A DNA stretch of 64,000 nt from CADEED01 sp036677145. GTDB lineage: Bacteria; Pseudomonadota; Gammaproteobacteria; Steroidobacterales; Steroidobacteraceae. Positions 35,264-45,140 of this stretch are shown in pieces. A program made the translations under genes and the position numbers. Positions within the stretch are counted from its first letter, which is position 1. Every line of letters starts with the position of its first letter. Below the pieces are notes generated by a model. The model had not been told where the DNA came from. It saw only the letters and a program-made list of their open reading frames with translations, and made no database searches. Where the stretch lies: contig JAKFFF010000087.1 of assembly GCA_036677145.1 (NCBI GenBank), positions 48,492 through 112,491 on the forward strand, read 5' to 3'.

Positions 35264-36499
35264 TCAGGCGGTCGCCGCCGCGGGCCTGACGAGTTTCGCT
35301 TCGCGTATCGGCAGGTTGACCAGCGCGGCCAGCAGCGCCAGCGCGGCATCCGCGTACCACATCCACGAGAAATCCCCGAAGCGCGTCATGACGTATCCGC
35401 CGAGCGATGCGCCGAAAAATCCGCCGATCTGGTGCGTGAAGGTCGCGAGACCAAACAACGTTGCCAGGTACCGCACTCCGAATAGTTTGCCGATCAATCC
35501 CGCCGTCGGCGGGACCGTCGCCAGCCACGTGAAGCCCAGTACGGCCGCGAAAACGTAGAAGGTCAGCGGCGTCTTCGGCGCGGCCATGTACAGCAGCACG
35601 GCCACCGCGCGGCTGGCGTACATGCCGAACAGCAGCCACTTCATGCGCATCACGCCGCCGGCCCACCCGGCCCACAAACTACCGGCGACGTTGGCCAGGC
35701 CGATGATCGCGAGCGAGCTGGCCGCGACGCTGGCCGGCAACATGCACAGCTGCACTTCTCCCGGCAGATGCGTGACGAGGAACGCGATGTGAAAGCCGCA
35801 GGTGAAGAACCCCAGATGCAGACACCAGTAACTCTTGTCGCGCGCCGCGATTCTGAGTTGCTCGCGCATCGTCAGTGCGGTCTGCGGTTCGGGCGCGGCC
35901 GCGCCGGTGACGGGGACGTCCACCGGCTCTTGCCTGCGCAGCAAGGGTCGCATCAGCGGGATGGTCGCGAGCGCGGCGATGGCCATCGCCCACATGCCGG
36001 CCATCCAGCCGAACATGCTGATCAGCGCCTGGTTCAGGTTGGCGAACACGAACTGGCCGAGGCTGCCGCCCGCGTTCACGAATCCCGACGCGAATGAACG
36101 CGATTGTGGCGGCACACGCTGCGCCACGATGCCGAACAGAACGCCGAAGCTGCCCGCACCCGCGCCGGCCGCGACCAGCACGCCAAGTGTCGCGATCAGC
36201 GCGAGTTCACTGGATGCGAACGGGGTGAGTGCGGCACCCGCGGCCAGCATCAGGGCGCCGATCAGCAACACGGGTCGCGGACCATGTCGATCCGCGAGTG
36301 CGCCGAACGCGGGCTGCGCAATGCCCCACATCAACTGGCCGATGGCCATCGCGAAGCTCATGGCCGCGTAGCCGACGTGGGTGCTGTCGATGATCGGCGC
36401 GATGTACAGCCCGAGTGATTGGCGCAGGCCCATCGTGATCATGAGGATCGAGCCCGCGGCGATGATCACGACGAGCAAACCGCGATCGGCTTTTTTCAT
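35264..36499 (-). CDS. MFS transporter
   Basis: A 411-residue, twelve-helix major-facilitator protein. GALADRHGPRPVLLIGALML carries the loop 2-3 signature, and there is a glycine-rich helix 4-5 (AAGAGAGSFGVLFGIVAQRVPP). The central loop (QEPVDVPVTGAAAPEPQ) separates the two halves. The overall pattern, with SFASGFVNAGGSLGQF, resembles oxalate/formate-antiporter-like MFS proteins and YbfB-like transporters; the substrate is not predictable. The gap to the convergent TlpA-like gene is 11 bases. Confidence 0.85.
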   Translation of the reverse strand: MKKADRGLLVVIIAAGSILMITMGLRQSLGLYIAPIIDSTHVGYAAMSFAMAIGQLMWGIAQPAFGALADRHGPRPVLLIGALMLAAGAALTPFASSELALIATLGVLVAAGAGAGSFGVLFGIVAQRVPPQSRSFASGFVNAGGSLGQFVFANLNQALISMFGWMAGMWAMAIAALATIPLMRPLLRRQEPVDVPVTGAAAPEPQTALTMREQLRIAARDKSYWCLHLGFFTCGFHIAFLVTHLPGEVQLCMLPASVAASSLAIIGLANVAGSLWAGWAGGVMRMKWLLFGMYASRAVAVLLYMAAPKTPLTFYVFAAVLGFTWLATVPPTAGLIGKLFGVRYLATLFGLATFTHQIGGFFGASLGGYVMTRFGDFSWMWYADAALALLAALVNLPIREAKLVRPAAATA

Positions 36500-36701
36500 G
36501 CCTCAATCATCCGTGGCGGAAAGGGGTGCGCCAAGGGCCAGTTGCACGCGAATTTCTATGCTGTGCTTAAGCGGAGCTTGCACTTCCGGGGCGGCGTTCG
36601 CGGCGCCGTCCGACGGACTTTCCCTTGCCAATCAGCACACTAGGCGCCGAAAACCTCGCCAGAGAGCCTTTCGCGTTGCGCGCCGCAACAGTTGCTTATG
36701 A

Positions 36702-36723
36702 AATAGTTGCCTTGACAACTATT
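36702..36723. promoter_or_regulatory. MarR-type operator dyad upstream of the efflux operon
   Basis: AATAGTTG-N6-CAACTATT, perfect 8-bp arms, 48 bases before the marR ATG. The spacer and right arm hold TTGACA (36712-36717), an exact -35, so a bound repressor would block the promoter. A related dyad, GCAAC-A-GTTGC, lies at 36685-36695. MarR-family sites commonly are TAGTTG/CAACTA dyads. Confidence 0.6.
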
Positions 36724-36771
36724 ACCGGGGACCGCGATCCTGCCGGCGTCCCGTACTCCCTGCGAGCCTCC

Positions 36772-37275
36772 ATGACAGCCGTTGCACGTCCGTTGCGAGA
36801 ACGATCTCGCGAAATCGTTCCAGAGATCGTCCCGCTGCCCGAGGACGATCCGCACCGCATGATCTGCCGCCAGCTGAAGCTGGTGGTGAACTCGCTGGTG
36901 CGCCGTGTCGACCGGCACATGCAGCCGATCGAGTTGACCGGCATGCAGTGGGAACCCCTGCTGATGCTGTGGCTGAAGCGCGCCGACACAGTCGCCGGGC
37001 TCGCACGCGTCAGCCAGGTGGGCTTCGCGTCGATGAGCCGCATGCTCGACCGGCTCGAGGAGAAGGACCTGTTGCGCCGCGAGCGCAGCGAGACCGACCG
37101 CCGCGTCGTGCACCTGCACCTGACCGCGAAGGGCAAGAAAGTGGCCAACAAGATCTGGCCGATCGTCGTCGAAGGCATGCACGTGCATCTCGATGGATTC
37201 AATAAAGAAGAACTCGCGCAACTCAATGGTCTGCTTGGCCGGATGCTGGCGAATGGAGCCCGTGATGACGCCTAG
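36772..37275 (+). CDS. MarR-family regulator of the adjacent RND efflux operon
   Basis: About 167 residues. Winged helix: MQWEPLLMLWLKRADTVAGLARVSQVGFASMSRMLDRLEEKDLLRRERSETDRR (in parts, TVAGLARVSQ, SMSRMLDRLEEKDLL, RSETDRRVVHLHLTAKG), the standard MarR DNA-binding and wing sequence. A start at ATG 36772 leaves the dyad operator upstream; earlier starts would run through it. It overlaps the adaptor gene by 11 bases. It is the probable repressor of marR-adaptor-pump-channel, released by a pump substrate or phenolic compound. Confidence 0.9.
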   Translation: MTAVARPLRERSREIVPEIVPLPEDDPHRMICRQLKLVVNSLVRRVDRHMQPIELTGMQWEPLLMLWLKRADTVAGLARVSQVGFASMSRMLDRLEEKDLLRRERSETDRRVVHLHLTAKGKKVANKIWPIVVEGMHVHLDGFNKEELAQLNGLLGRMLANGARDDA

Positions 37276-38446
37276 TGAAATTCTCCGCGGCGGATTGTTG
37301 GCCGTCGCGGCGCTGTTGACCGCCGCCTGCGGCAAGGAAGACGCGGGTCCGCCGCCGCCGCCCGAGGTGGGGGTCATCACGCTCGCACCGCGCGCCGTCG
37401 CGATCACCGATCAGCTCCCGGGCCGAACTACCGCGTTCCGCGTCGCCGAAGTGCGTCCGCAGGTCACGGGTATCGTGCAGAAGCGCCTGTTCGCCGAAGG
37501 CACGGAAGTGAAATCGGGCCAGCAGCTGTTCCAGATCGATGCCGGCAGTTATCGCGCCGCGTTGTCGTCGGCCGAGGCCGCGTTGAAGCGCGCCGAGGCG
37601 CAGGCGGTCACCGCGAAGCTGCTCGCCGAACGTTATGAGCCGTTGATGGCGGTGAATGCGGTGTCGAAGCAGGAAAACGACGAGGCGATCGCGGCGCGTG
37701 CGCGCGCGGAAGCCGACGTCGCCGCGGCACGCGCGCAGGTGGATACCGCGCGCATCAATGTCGTCTACACGCAGGTGCTCTCGCCGATCAACGGACGCAT
37801 CGGGCGTGCGCTCGTGACTGAAGGCGCGCTGGTCACCTCGGGGCAGAACTCTGCGCTCGCGACCGTGCAGCAGCTCGATCCCATCTACGTGGACATCACG
37901 CAGTCGTCGACCGAGATGCTGCGCCTGCAGCGCCAGCTCAACAGCGGCGAATTGGTGAAGACCGACAACAACGAGGCGGAAGTCGGGCTCACGCTCGAAG
38001 ACGGCAGCGTTTATGCCGAGCGCGGCCGCCTGAAGTTCTCCGAAGTATCGGTCGATCCTTCGACCGGCTCCGTGGTGTTGCGCGCGGTGTTCCCGAATCC
38101 GAAGCGCGAGCTGCTGCCCGGCATGTTCGTGCGCGCCACGCTGACGCGCGGCACGCGCGAGGCGGCATTGCTGGTGCCGCAGCGCGGCGTCAGCCACAAC
38201 CCGCGCGGCGAGGCCACGGTCATGGTCGTGGGTCCCGACGACATGGTGAACGAACGCGTCGTCACCGCGGATCGCGCGATCGACGGCGAATGGCTCATCA
38301 CGGCCGGCCTCGCGCCCGGCGATCGCGTGGTGCTCGACGGATTGCAGAAGATCAAGAATGGCAGCCCGGTGCGCGCCGTTCCGGCGGCCGACGAGGGCAA
38401 CGCCAAACGGCACGCGGAAGCGCAGTCCGAGATCGCCAAGCGCTGA
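37265..38446 (+). CDS. RND efflux periplasmic adaptor (AcrA/MexA type)
   Basis: About 393 residues, membrane-fusion protein linking pump and outer-membrane channel. Lipoprotein-like N-terminus (ALLTAACGK, Cys22). Then the MFP pattern: RTTAFRVAEVRPQVTGIVQKRLFAEGTEVKSGQQLFQID (EVRPQVTGIV, GTEVKSGQQLFQID), a helical hairpin (residues about 95-160), VLSPINGRIGRALVTEGALV, and a C-terminal barrel LLPGMFVRATL. GGAG precedes ATG 37265 by 6 bases. It is tandem with marR, the pump and the channel. Confidence 0.93.
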   Translation: MTPSEILRGGLLAVAALLTAACGKEDAGPPPPPEVGVITLAPRAVAITDQLPGRTTAFRVAEVRPQVTGIVQKRLFAEGTEVKSGQQLFQIDAGSYRAALSSAEAALKRAEAQAVTAKLLAERYEPLMAVNAVSKQENDEAIAARARAEADVAAARAQVDTARINVVYTQVLSPINGRIGRALVTEGALVTSGQNSALATVQQLDPIYVDITQSSTEMLRLQRQLNSGELVKTDNNEAEVGLTLEDGSVYAERGRLKFSEVSVDPSTGSVVLRAVFPNPKRELLPGMFVRATLTRGTREAALLVPQRGVSHNPRGEATVMVVGPDDMVNERVVTADRAIDGEWLITAGLAPGDRVVLDGLQKIKNGSPVRAVPAADEGNAKRHAEAQSEIAKR

Positions 38447-38476
38447 ACCGCGCAAAACCTGGATAAGTAGTTAGCT

Positions 38477-41400
38477 ATGCTGTCGCGTTTCTTCATCGAT
38501 CGACCCATCTTTGCGTGGGTCATCGCGATCATCACGATGATCGCGGGCGGCCTCGCGGTGTTGACGCTGCCGGTGCGCCAGTACCCGGCCATCGCGCCGC
38601 CGGCCATCGGCATCAACGTGAGTTACCCGGGCGCCTCCGCGCAGACGGTGCAGGACACCGTCATCCAGGTCATCGAGCAGCAGCTCAACGGCATCGACAA
38701 CCTCGATTACATCAACGCCGAGGCGAATTCGGACGGCACCGCGCAGATCACCCTGACCTTCGCGCAGGGTACGGTGCCCGACACTGCGCAGGTGCAGGTG
38801 CAGAACAAGCTGCAGGTCGCGCTGCCGCTGCTGCCTCAGGAAGTCCAGCAGTCCGGCGTGCGGGTGAACAAGCCGGCGCGCAACTTCCTGGTCGTGATGG
38901 GATTCATCTCCGCCGACAACAGCATGAGCAACGAGGATCTGACCGACTACGTCGCGACGAACCTGCTCGATCCGCTCAACCGCACCAAGGGTGTCGGCGA
39001 CGTCACCATCTTCGGCTCGCAGTTCGCGATGCGTATCTGGGTCGATCCGGCGAAGCTCAACAACTTCGGCCTCACCACCGGCGACGTGGTGACCGCGATC
39101 CGCGCGCAAAACGTGCAGGTGTCCGTGGGTTCGATCGGTGGATTGCCCGCGGAGCCGGGGCAGGCCATCAGCGCCAGCATCATCGGTCCTTCGCGCATGT
39201 CCACGCCGGAGCAGTTCCGCGACATCCTGTTGCGCGTCAATGCCGACGGCTCGCAGGTGCGTATCGGCGACGTCGCGCGGGTCGCGCTCAATTCCGAGAG
39301 TTTCATCCGCGACACCAAGTACAACGGCAAGCCGGCCGCCGGTGTCGCCATCCGCCTCGCCGCGGGGCAGAACGCGCTCGACACGATGAAGGAAATCCAC
39401 GCGACGATCGATCGTCTCGCGCCGTTCTTCCCGCGCAGCCTCGAGGTCGTCTATCCACTCGACACCACGCCGTTCGTGCGCACGTCGATCCAGGAAGTGG
39501 TCAAGACCCTGTTCGAAGCGGTCGTGCTCGTGTTCCTGGTGATGTACCTGTTCCTGCAGAACGCGCGCGCCACGCTGATCCCCACCATCGCGGTGCCGGT
39601 GGTCATGCTCGGCACCTTTGGCGTGCTCGCGGCATTCGGCTTCTCGATCAACACGCTGACGATGTTCGGCATGGCGCTGTCTATCGGCCTGCTGGTCGAC
39701 GACGCCATCGTCGTGGTCGAGAACGTCGAACGCGTGATGGCCGAGGAGGGGATCGGGCCGCGCGAAGCCACCCGCAAATCCATGGACCAGATCACCGGCG
39801 CGCTGGTGGCGATCGCATTGGTGCTCGCCGCGGTGTTCGTGCCCATGGCGTTCTTCGGCGGATCCATCGGCGTGATCTACCGGCAGTTCTCGATCACGCT
39901 GGTTTCGGCGATGACGTTGTCGGTGCTGGTCGCGTTGATCCTCACGCCGGCGCTGTGCGCGACCATCCTCAAGCCGCTGCCACCGTCAGGACACGTGGAA
40001 CACAAGGGCTTCTTCAAGTGGTTCAACCGCAAGTTCGACCAGGGCCGCAACCTGCACGAGCGCGGACTCAAGGCCATGCTGGCCCGTTCGGGCCGGTCGA
40101 TGATCGCCTTCCTCGGGATCGTGCTGGTCACGGGCCTGCTGTTCACGCAGATCCCGACCTCGTTCCTGCCGAACGAGGACCCGGGATTCATCTATGGACA
40201 GGTGCAGACCCCGCCGGGCGCATCGAAGGAGCGCACCTGGGCCGCGCTCGACAAGGCGCAGCAGTACCTCACGAACGAAGAGAAGGACACGGTCGATGGC
40301 GTGCTCACGGTGAACGGCTTCAACTTCGCCGGCACCGGGCAGAACTCGGGCTTGTTGTTCATCAAGCTCAAGGACTGGGACGATCGAAAGGACAAGTCGC
40401 AATCCATCCAGGCGCTGCTGGCGCGCGCCAACAAATATTTCGGCAGCATCAAGGAGGCGAACATCATCGCGGTTCCGCCGCCCGCGGTGCTCGAGCTCGG
40501 CAACACGGCCGGCTTCGACCTGATGCTGCAGAACCGCGGCGGCCTGTCGCGTGAGGCGTTCCTCGCGGCGCGCAACCAGTTGCTGGGCGAAGCGGCGCAG
40601 AATCCCGTGCTCGCGAACGTGCGCCCGAACGGCGTCGAGGATGCGCCGCAGTTCAGGCTGGACATCGATCGCGAAAAGGCGAGCGCGCTCGGCATTTCCA
40701 TCGCGGACATCAACCAGACCCTGCAGACCGGCTGGGCGTCCACGTACGTCAACGACTTCATCGACCGCGGCCGAGTGAAACGCGTGTACGTGCAGGGCGA
40801 TTCGAGCTCACGCATGCAGCCGGAGGATATGAACCGCTGGTACGTCCGCAACAACAAGGGCGAGATGGTGCCGTTCTCGGCGTTCGGCCGCGGCCAGTGG
40901 ACCTACGGTCCGCAGAAGCTGGTGCGCTTCAACGGCGTGCCCGCCTATCAGCTCCAGGGCGCGCCCGCGCCGGGTCACAGCTCGGGTGAGGCGATGGCGA
41001 CGATGGAGCAGTTGATCGCCAAACTACCCGAGGGCGTCGGCCTCGAGTGGAACGGTCTGTCGTACGAAGAAAGAAAATCCGGCTCGCAGGCTCCGCTGCT
41101 GTACGCGTTGTCGCTCGCGATCGTGTTCCTGTGTCTCGCGGCGTTGTACGAGAGCTGGTCGATCCCGGCCACCGTGCTGCTGGTGGTGCCACTTGGCGTG
41201 CTCGGCGCCGTCCTCGCGACATTGGGGCGTGGCCTCACCAACGATGCGTATTTCCAGGTGGGCCTGCTGGTGACGATCGGCTTGGCGTCCAAGAACGCCA
41301 TTCTCATCGTCGAGTTCGCCAAGGAGAACTTCGATCACGGCATGGGGCTGGTGGAATCCGTCATGCACGCGGCCAAGCAGCGCCTGCGTCCGATCCTCAT

Positions 41401-41638
41401 GACTTCACTGGCGTTCATGTCGGGCGTGTTGCCGCTGGCGCTGGCGTCGGGCGCGGGTTCCGGCGCGCAACACGCGGTCGGCACCGGCGTGATCGGCGGC
41501 ATGCTCGCATCCACCTTCCTCGCCATCTTCTTCGTGCCGGTCTTCTTCGTCGTGATCCTGCGCAAGTTCAAAGTGAAGCCTTCAACAATGAAGGTGGACG
41601 AAACACCGGCGGATGAGCCTTACGCGAGCGCGACATGA
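38477..41638 (+). CDS. RND multidrug efflux pump (AcrB/MexB, HAE-1 family)
   Basis: A 1053-residue inner-membrane proton/drug antiporter, the normal HAE-1 length. MLSRFFIDRPIFAWVIAI is the family start. Proton-relay Asp408/Asp409 sit in GLLVDDAIVVVENVER (AcrB Asp407/Asp408). The periplasmic porter domain has QNKLQVALPLLPQEVQQSGV, and the C-terminal half has GLASKNAILIVEFAKE with the relay Lys. Twelve transmembrane helices in two halves. It lies 30 bases after the adaptor, and the stop overlaps the channel ATG (ATGA). Confidence 0.96.
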   Translation: MLSRFFIDRPIFAWVIAIITMIAGGLAVLTLPVRQYPAIAPPAIGINVSYPGASAQTVQDTVIQVIEQQLNGIDNLDYINAEANSDGTAQITLTFAQGTVPDTAQVQVQNKLQVALPLLPQEVQQSGVRVNKPARNFLVVMGFISADNSMSNEDLTDYVATNLLDPLNRTKGVGDVTIFGSQFAMRIWVDPAKLNNFGLTTGDVVTAIRAQNVQVSVGSIGGLPAEPGQAISASIIGPSRMSTPEQFRDILLRVNADGSQVRIGDVARVALNSESFIRDTKYNGKPAAGVAIRLAAGQNALDTMKEIHATIDRLAPFFPRSLEVVYPLDTTPFVRTSIQEVVKTLFEAVVLVFLVMYLFLQNARATLIPTIAVPVVMLGTFGVLAAFGFSINTLTMFGMALSIGLLVDDAIVVVENVERVMAEEGIGPREATRKSMDQITGALVAIALVLAAVFVPMAFFGGSIGVIYRQFSITLVSAMTLSVLVALILTPALCATILKPLPPSGHVEHKGFFKWFNRKFDQGRNLHERGLKAMLARSGRSMIAFLGIVLVTGLLFTQIPTSFLPNEDPGFIYGQVQTPPGASKERTWAALDKAQQYLTNEEKDTVDGVLTVNGFNFAGTGQNSGLLFIKLKDWDDRKDKSQSIQALLARANKYFGSIKEANIIAVPPPAVLELGNTAGFDLMLQNRGGLSREAFLAARNQLLGEAAQNPVLANVRPNGVEDAPQFRLDIDREKASALGISIADINQTLQTGWASTYVNDFIDRGRVKRVYVQGDSSSRMQPEDMNRWYVRNNKGEMVPFSAFGRGQWTYGPQKLVRFNGVPAYQLQGAPAPGHSSGEAMATMEQLIAKLPEGVGLEWNGLSYEERKSGSQAPLLYALSLAIVFLCLAALYESWSIPATVLLVVPLGVLGAVLATLGRGLTNDAYFQVGLLVTIGLASKNAILIVEFAKENFDHGMGLVESVMHAAKQRLRPILMTSLAFMSGVLPLALASGAGSGAQHAVGTGVIGGMLASTFLAIFFVPVFFVVILRKFKVKPSTMKVDETPADEPYASAT

Positions 41639-43044
41639 AGATGACTGCTTTCCGCCCGATCGTCCTGATGAGCATTGCCGCCGTGCTGAGTGCCTGCACG
41701 CTTGCGCCGCGTTATCAGCAACCGGCATCCCCTGTGCCCGCCGCTTACGAGGAAGTGGCGCCCATCGCGGCGCCGGTCTCCGCCGCGGATATTTCGTGGA
41801 GTGAATTCTTTCCGGATCGCGAACTGCAGGATTTGATCCGGCGCGCGCTCGTGAACAACCGCGACCTGCGCATCGCGACGCTGAACGTCGAAGCTGCGCG
41901 CGCGCAGTACCGCATCCGCCGCGCGGATCTCGTGCCCGCCATCGACGCGGTCGGCACCTCCAACAACCAGCGTGTGCCCGCCTCGTTGTCGCCCACCGGC
42001 GCGAGCGAGCTCGAACGTTCGTATTCGGCCGGACTCGGCGTCACCGCGTTCGAGCTGGATCTCTTCGGCCGCGTGCGCAGCCTGCGGCGCGCCGCGCTCG
42101 AACAGTATTTCAGCCTCGAGGAAACGCGCACCGCCGCGCAGCTGGTGCTCATATCCGAAGTGGCGAACGCGTGGCTCACGTTGATCGCGGACCGCGAGCT
42201 GCTTGCGCTCGCCGAAGAAACGCGTGCGAGCCAGCACAAATCCTACGACCTGACGAAGTTGCGCTTCGATGCGGGCGTGTCGAGCGAGATCGAGCTGTAT
42301 CGCTCGGAGTCCGCGTGGCGCGAAGCCGAGGTCGACATCGCGCAGCAGAAGCGCCGAGTCGTGCAGGATCGCAATGCGCTCGCGCTGCTGATCGGCGAAC
42401 CATTGCCGGCCGAAGCCGGCGCCGGCAGTCAGCCGATGGAAAAGCAGATTTTCGCGCAGGAGCTGCCCGCGGGACTGCCCGCCGAATTGCTCACGCGCCG
42501 GCCCGACATCCGCGCGGCCGAACATGCGCTGAAGGCGTCGAACGCGAACATCGGCGCCGCGCGCGCCGCGTTTTTCCCGAGCATCGGACTCACCGGTTTC
42601 TACGGCAACGCCAGCGACGATCTGTCCGCGCTGTTCCAGACCGGTCACACGAGCTGGAGCTTCGCGCCGCAGGTGCGGCTGCCGATCTTCAGCGGCGGCG
42701 CGAACCTTGCCGGCCTCGATCTCGCCAACGTGCGCAAGCGCACCGAGATCGCGCGCTACGAGCAATCCATCCAGGTGGCGTTCCGCGAAGTGGCCGATGC
42801 ACTCGTCGCCCGCAGCACGCTCGAGGAGCAATTGCGTGCGCAGGAGGCGCTCACGCGTGCGTCCGAAGCGAGCTATCGGCTCGCCGAGGTCCGTTACCGC
42901 GGCGGCGTCGACAGTTACCTCGGCGCGCTGATCGCGCAGCGCGACCTCTACACCGCGCAGCGCCAACTCATCGTGACGCGTCTCGCAGGCGCGGCGAATA
43001 CCGTGCGGCTGTACCAGACGCTGGGCGGCGGCTGGAAGGAGTAG
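41635..43044 (+). CDS. outer-membrane efflux channel (OprM/NodT family)
   Basis: A 469-residue outer-membrane lipoprotein: lipobox LSAC with Cys21. TolC/OprM-type repeats follow: RALVNNRDLRIATLNVEAARAQYRIRRADLVPAID (NNRDLRIATLNVEAARAQYRI) in the first half and LLTRRPDIRAAEHALKASNANIGAARAAFFPSI (RRPDIRAAEHAL, AFFPSIGLTG) in the second. It completes the tripartite pump. A short hairpin follows the stop. Confidence 0.94.
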   Translation: MKMTAFRPIVLMSIAAVLSACTLAPRYQQPASPVPAAYEEVAPIAAPVSAADISWSEFFPDRELQDLIRRALVNNRDLRIATLNVEAARAQYRIRRADLVPAIDAVGTSNNQRVPASLSPTGASELERSYSAGLGVTAFELDLFGRVRSLRRAALEQYFSLEETRTAAQLVLISEVANAWLTLIADRELLALAEETRASQHKSYDLTKLRFDAGVSSEIELYRSESAWREAEVDIAQQKRRVVQDRNALALLIGEPLPAEAGAGSQPMEKQIFAQELPAGLPAELLTRRPDIRAAEHALKASNANIGAARAAFFPSIGLTGFYGNASDDLSALFQTGHTSWSFAPQVRLPIFSGGANLAGLDLANVRKRTEIARYEQSIQVAFREVADALVARSTLEEQLRAQEALTRASEASYRLAEVRYRGGVDSYLGALIAQRDLYTAQRQLIVTRLAGAANTVRLYQTLGGGWKE

Positions 43045-43056
43045 GCAGGGATCGCC

Positions 43057-43069
43057 CGGGGGCGCCCCG
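43057..43069 (+). terminator. short GC hairpin after the efflux operon
   Basis: CGGGG-GCG-CCCCG, 13 bases past the channel stop codon. The stem is only 5 bp and no T-run follows, so it may not terminate by itself. Confidence 0.25.
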
Positions 43070-43145
43070 AGGGGAAGATCAGATCGGTTCTAGTTTGGCC
43101 GTCCGTCTTCCATAGGCGAATCGTGATCGGGCAGAATTCCCGGCC

Positions 43146-45140
43146 ATGAAAACCATAAGACTTCTCCTACTCGCAGGTCTCGCCTCCGCCTCCGTTTGCG
43201 CCGTCGCCGCGCCAGAAGCCGCGGACGATGCGGCCGCTTTCGGCGCCCGCGAAGCGATCTTTTCGGCCGCGTTGTCCGCGGACGGCAAGAAACTCGTCTA
43301 CGTCGGCGCCGGCACCGACGCCAGTACCGTCGCCGTGGTCGTGGACCTCACGACGGGCAGCGCCTCGCAGGTCACGCGCGGCGATGGCAACCCGATCAAC
43401 ATCGGGGGCTGCGATTGGTCCGCGGCGGACCGCCTCGTATGCACGCTTTACGGCATCGAAAAGCCGCAAGGGGTATTGCTGGTCATCTCGCGAATCGTGG
43501 CGATGAACGCGGACGGCAGCAAACAGGTATTCCTCGGCACGAAAGATTCGATCGACCAGGTTGGCAAGCGTCAGCACGACGGTCGCGTCGTGGATTGGCT
43601 CAACGGCGTCGATGGTTCAGTTCTGATGGAGCGCGACTACGTTCCGGAAAAGTCGACCGGCAGACTCACGGCCCGCACGCTTGAAGGTCTGGGCGTGGAC
43701 CGGATCGATACGCGCACCGGCAAGGCCACGTCGGTCGAGAGGCCCGGCAAGCAGGTCGGCCAATACATTTCCGACGGCCTGGGCAACATCCGCGTGATGA
43801 GTTCAGTTGAATACGCGGAATCCGGTTTTCTGACCGGCACTGAATCGTATGCATATCGCTTGCGTGACAGTCACGAATGGCGGCCGTTGGGCACCTACGT
43901 TTCCGACCGGAACAGCGGTGGGCGCGGCAAGGGCATCATTCCGCTGGCGGTCGATCCGAACCTCAACGCCGTGTACGTGCTCGAAGGACTGGACGGCCGG
44001 AATGCCCTTTTTCGCGTCACGCTCGACGAATCGCAGAAGCGCGAGAAGGTTCTATCTTCCGACAAGGTCGACATCGACGGCGTGATCACCATCGGGCGCG
44101 GTGGCCGGGTGATCGGCGGTACGTACGCCACCGAGCGGCGGTATGCGGAATACTTCGATCCCGAATACAAGAAGCTGCATGACATGTTGTCGCGCGCATT
44201 GCCGAAGCTGCCGTTGATCGACTTCATCAGCGCGAGCGCGGACGAGCAGGTGCTCGTGGTGCATGCGAGCAGCGACATCGACCCCGGCAACTGGTACGTC
44301 TATCAACGCGACAAGAAAGCTCTCTCGCTGCTCGCGCCGGTTCGCCCGGCGCTCGCCGGCAAGAAGCTTTCGCAGGTGAAGTCGATCACGTACCCGGCCG
44401 CGGACGGAACGCCGATTCCGGCCTACCTGACGCTGCCTCCCGGAGTCACGGAGGCGAAGGGTCTGCCGGCCATCGTGATGCCGCACGGCGGTCCGGCGTC
44501 GCGCGATGAATGGGGTTTCGACTGGTTGTCGCAGTTCTACGCGCAGCGCGGCTTCGCGGTCATCCAGCCTAACTACCGTGGTTCCGATGGTTACGGTGAG
44601 CAGTGGCTCAGGGAGAACGGCTTCCGCAGCTGGAAAACCTCGATCGGCGACGTGTGCGACGCGGGCCGCTGGATGGTCTCGCAGGGCATCGCGGACCCGA
44701 ACAAACTCGCGGCCGTCGGCTGGTCCTACGGCGGGTATGCCGTCCTGCAGGCCAACGTGCTCGACGCGGACCTGTTCAAGGCGATCGTCGCGGTGGCGCC
44801 GGTAACGGATCTCGATGCGCTGATGAAATGGCGCATGTCTCGGTACTCGAACGCCTTCGTGGACGCGGACTTCATCGGCAGCGGTCCGCATGTGAAGGAA
44901 GGCTCGCCGGCCACGCACCCGCAGGTCTTCAAGGCGCCGGTGCTCATGTTCCACGGTGGCATGGATATGAACGTCGAAATAGGGCAGTCGCGACTCATGC
45001 AGAGCGCCTTGCGTGGTGCGGGAAAATCGAGCCAGCTGGTCGAGTATCCGAAGCTCGAGCACAGCCTGCGCGACGGCACCGCGCGCGCCGACCTGCTGCG
45101 CAAGTCCGACGAGTTCCTGCGCAAGAATCTGAAACTCTAA
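43146..45140 (+). CDS. exported S9-family (prolyl oligopeptidase/DAP-type) peptidase
   Basis: A 664-residue serine peptidase. Signal peptide LLLLAGLASASVCAVAA. The N-terminal half is a beta-propeller-like region. The C-terminal alpha/beta-hydrolase has the triad Ser527 (GWSYGGY), Asp607 (HGGMDMNV) and His639 (KLEHSLRD). PHGGPASRDEWGFDW and QPNYRGSDGYGEQW are typical of the acylaminoacyl/dipeptidyl peptidase group. It probably degrades peptides in the periplasm. No Shine-Dalgarno; CAGAAT ends 8 bases before the ATG. The last 4 bases overlap the convergent gamma-glutamyltransferase gene, which may act on related peptides. Confidence 0.92.
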   Translation: MKTIRLLLLAGLASASVCAVAAPEAADDAAAFGAREAIFSAALSADGKKLVYVGAGTDASTVAVVVDLTTGSASQVTRGDGNPINIGGCDWSAADRLVCTLYGIEKPQGVLLVISRIVAMNADGSKQVFLGTKDSIDQVGKRQHDGRVVDWLNGVDGSVLMERDYVPEKSTGRLTARTLEGLGVDRIDTRTGKATSVERPGKQVGQYISDGLGNIRVMSSVEYAESGFLTGTESYAYRLRDSHEWRPLGTYVSDRNSGGRGKGIIPLAVDPNLNAVYVLEGLDGRNALFRVTLDESQKREKVLSSDKVDIDGVITIGRGGRVIGGTYATERRYAEYFDPEYKKLHDMLSRALPKLPLIDFISASADEQVLVVHASSDIDPGNWYVYQRDKKALSLLAPVRPALAGKKLSQVKSITYPAADGTPIPAYLTLPPGVTEAKGLPAIVMPHGGPASRDEWGFDWLSQFYAQRGFAVIQPNYRGSDGYGEQWLRENGFRSWKTSIGDVCDAGRWMVSQGIADPNKLAAVGWSYGGYAVLQANVLDADLFKAIVAVAPVTDLDALMKWRMSRYSNAFVDADFIGSGPHVKEGSPATHPQVFKAPVLMFHGGMDMNVEIGQSRLMQSALRGAGKSSQLVEYPKLEHSLRDGTARADLLRKSDEFLRKNLKL

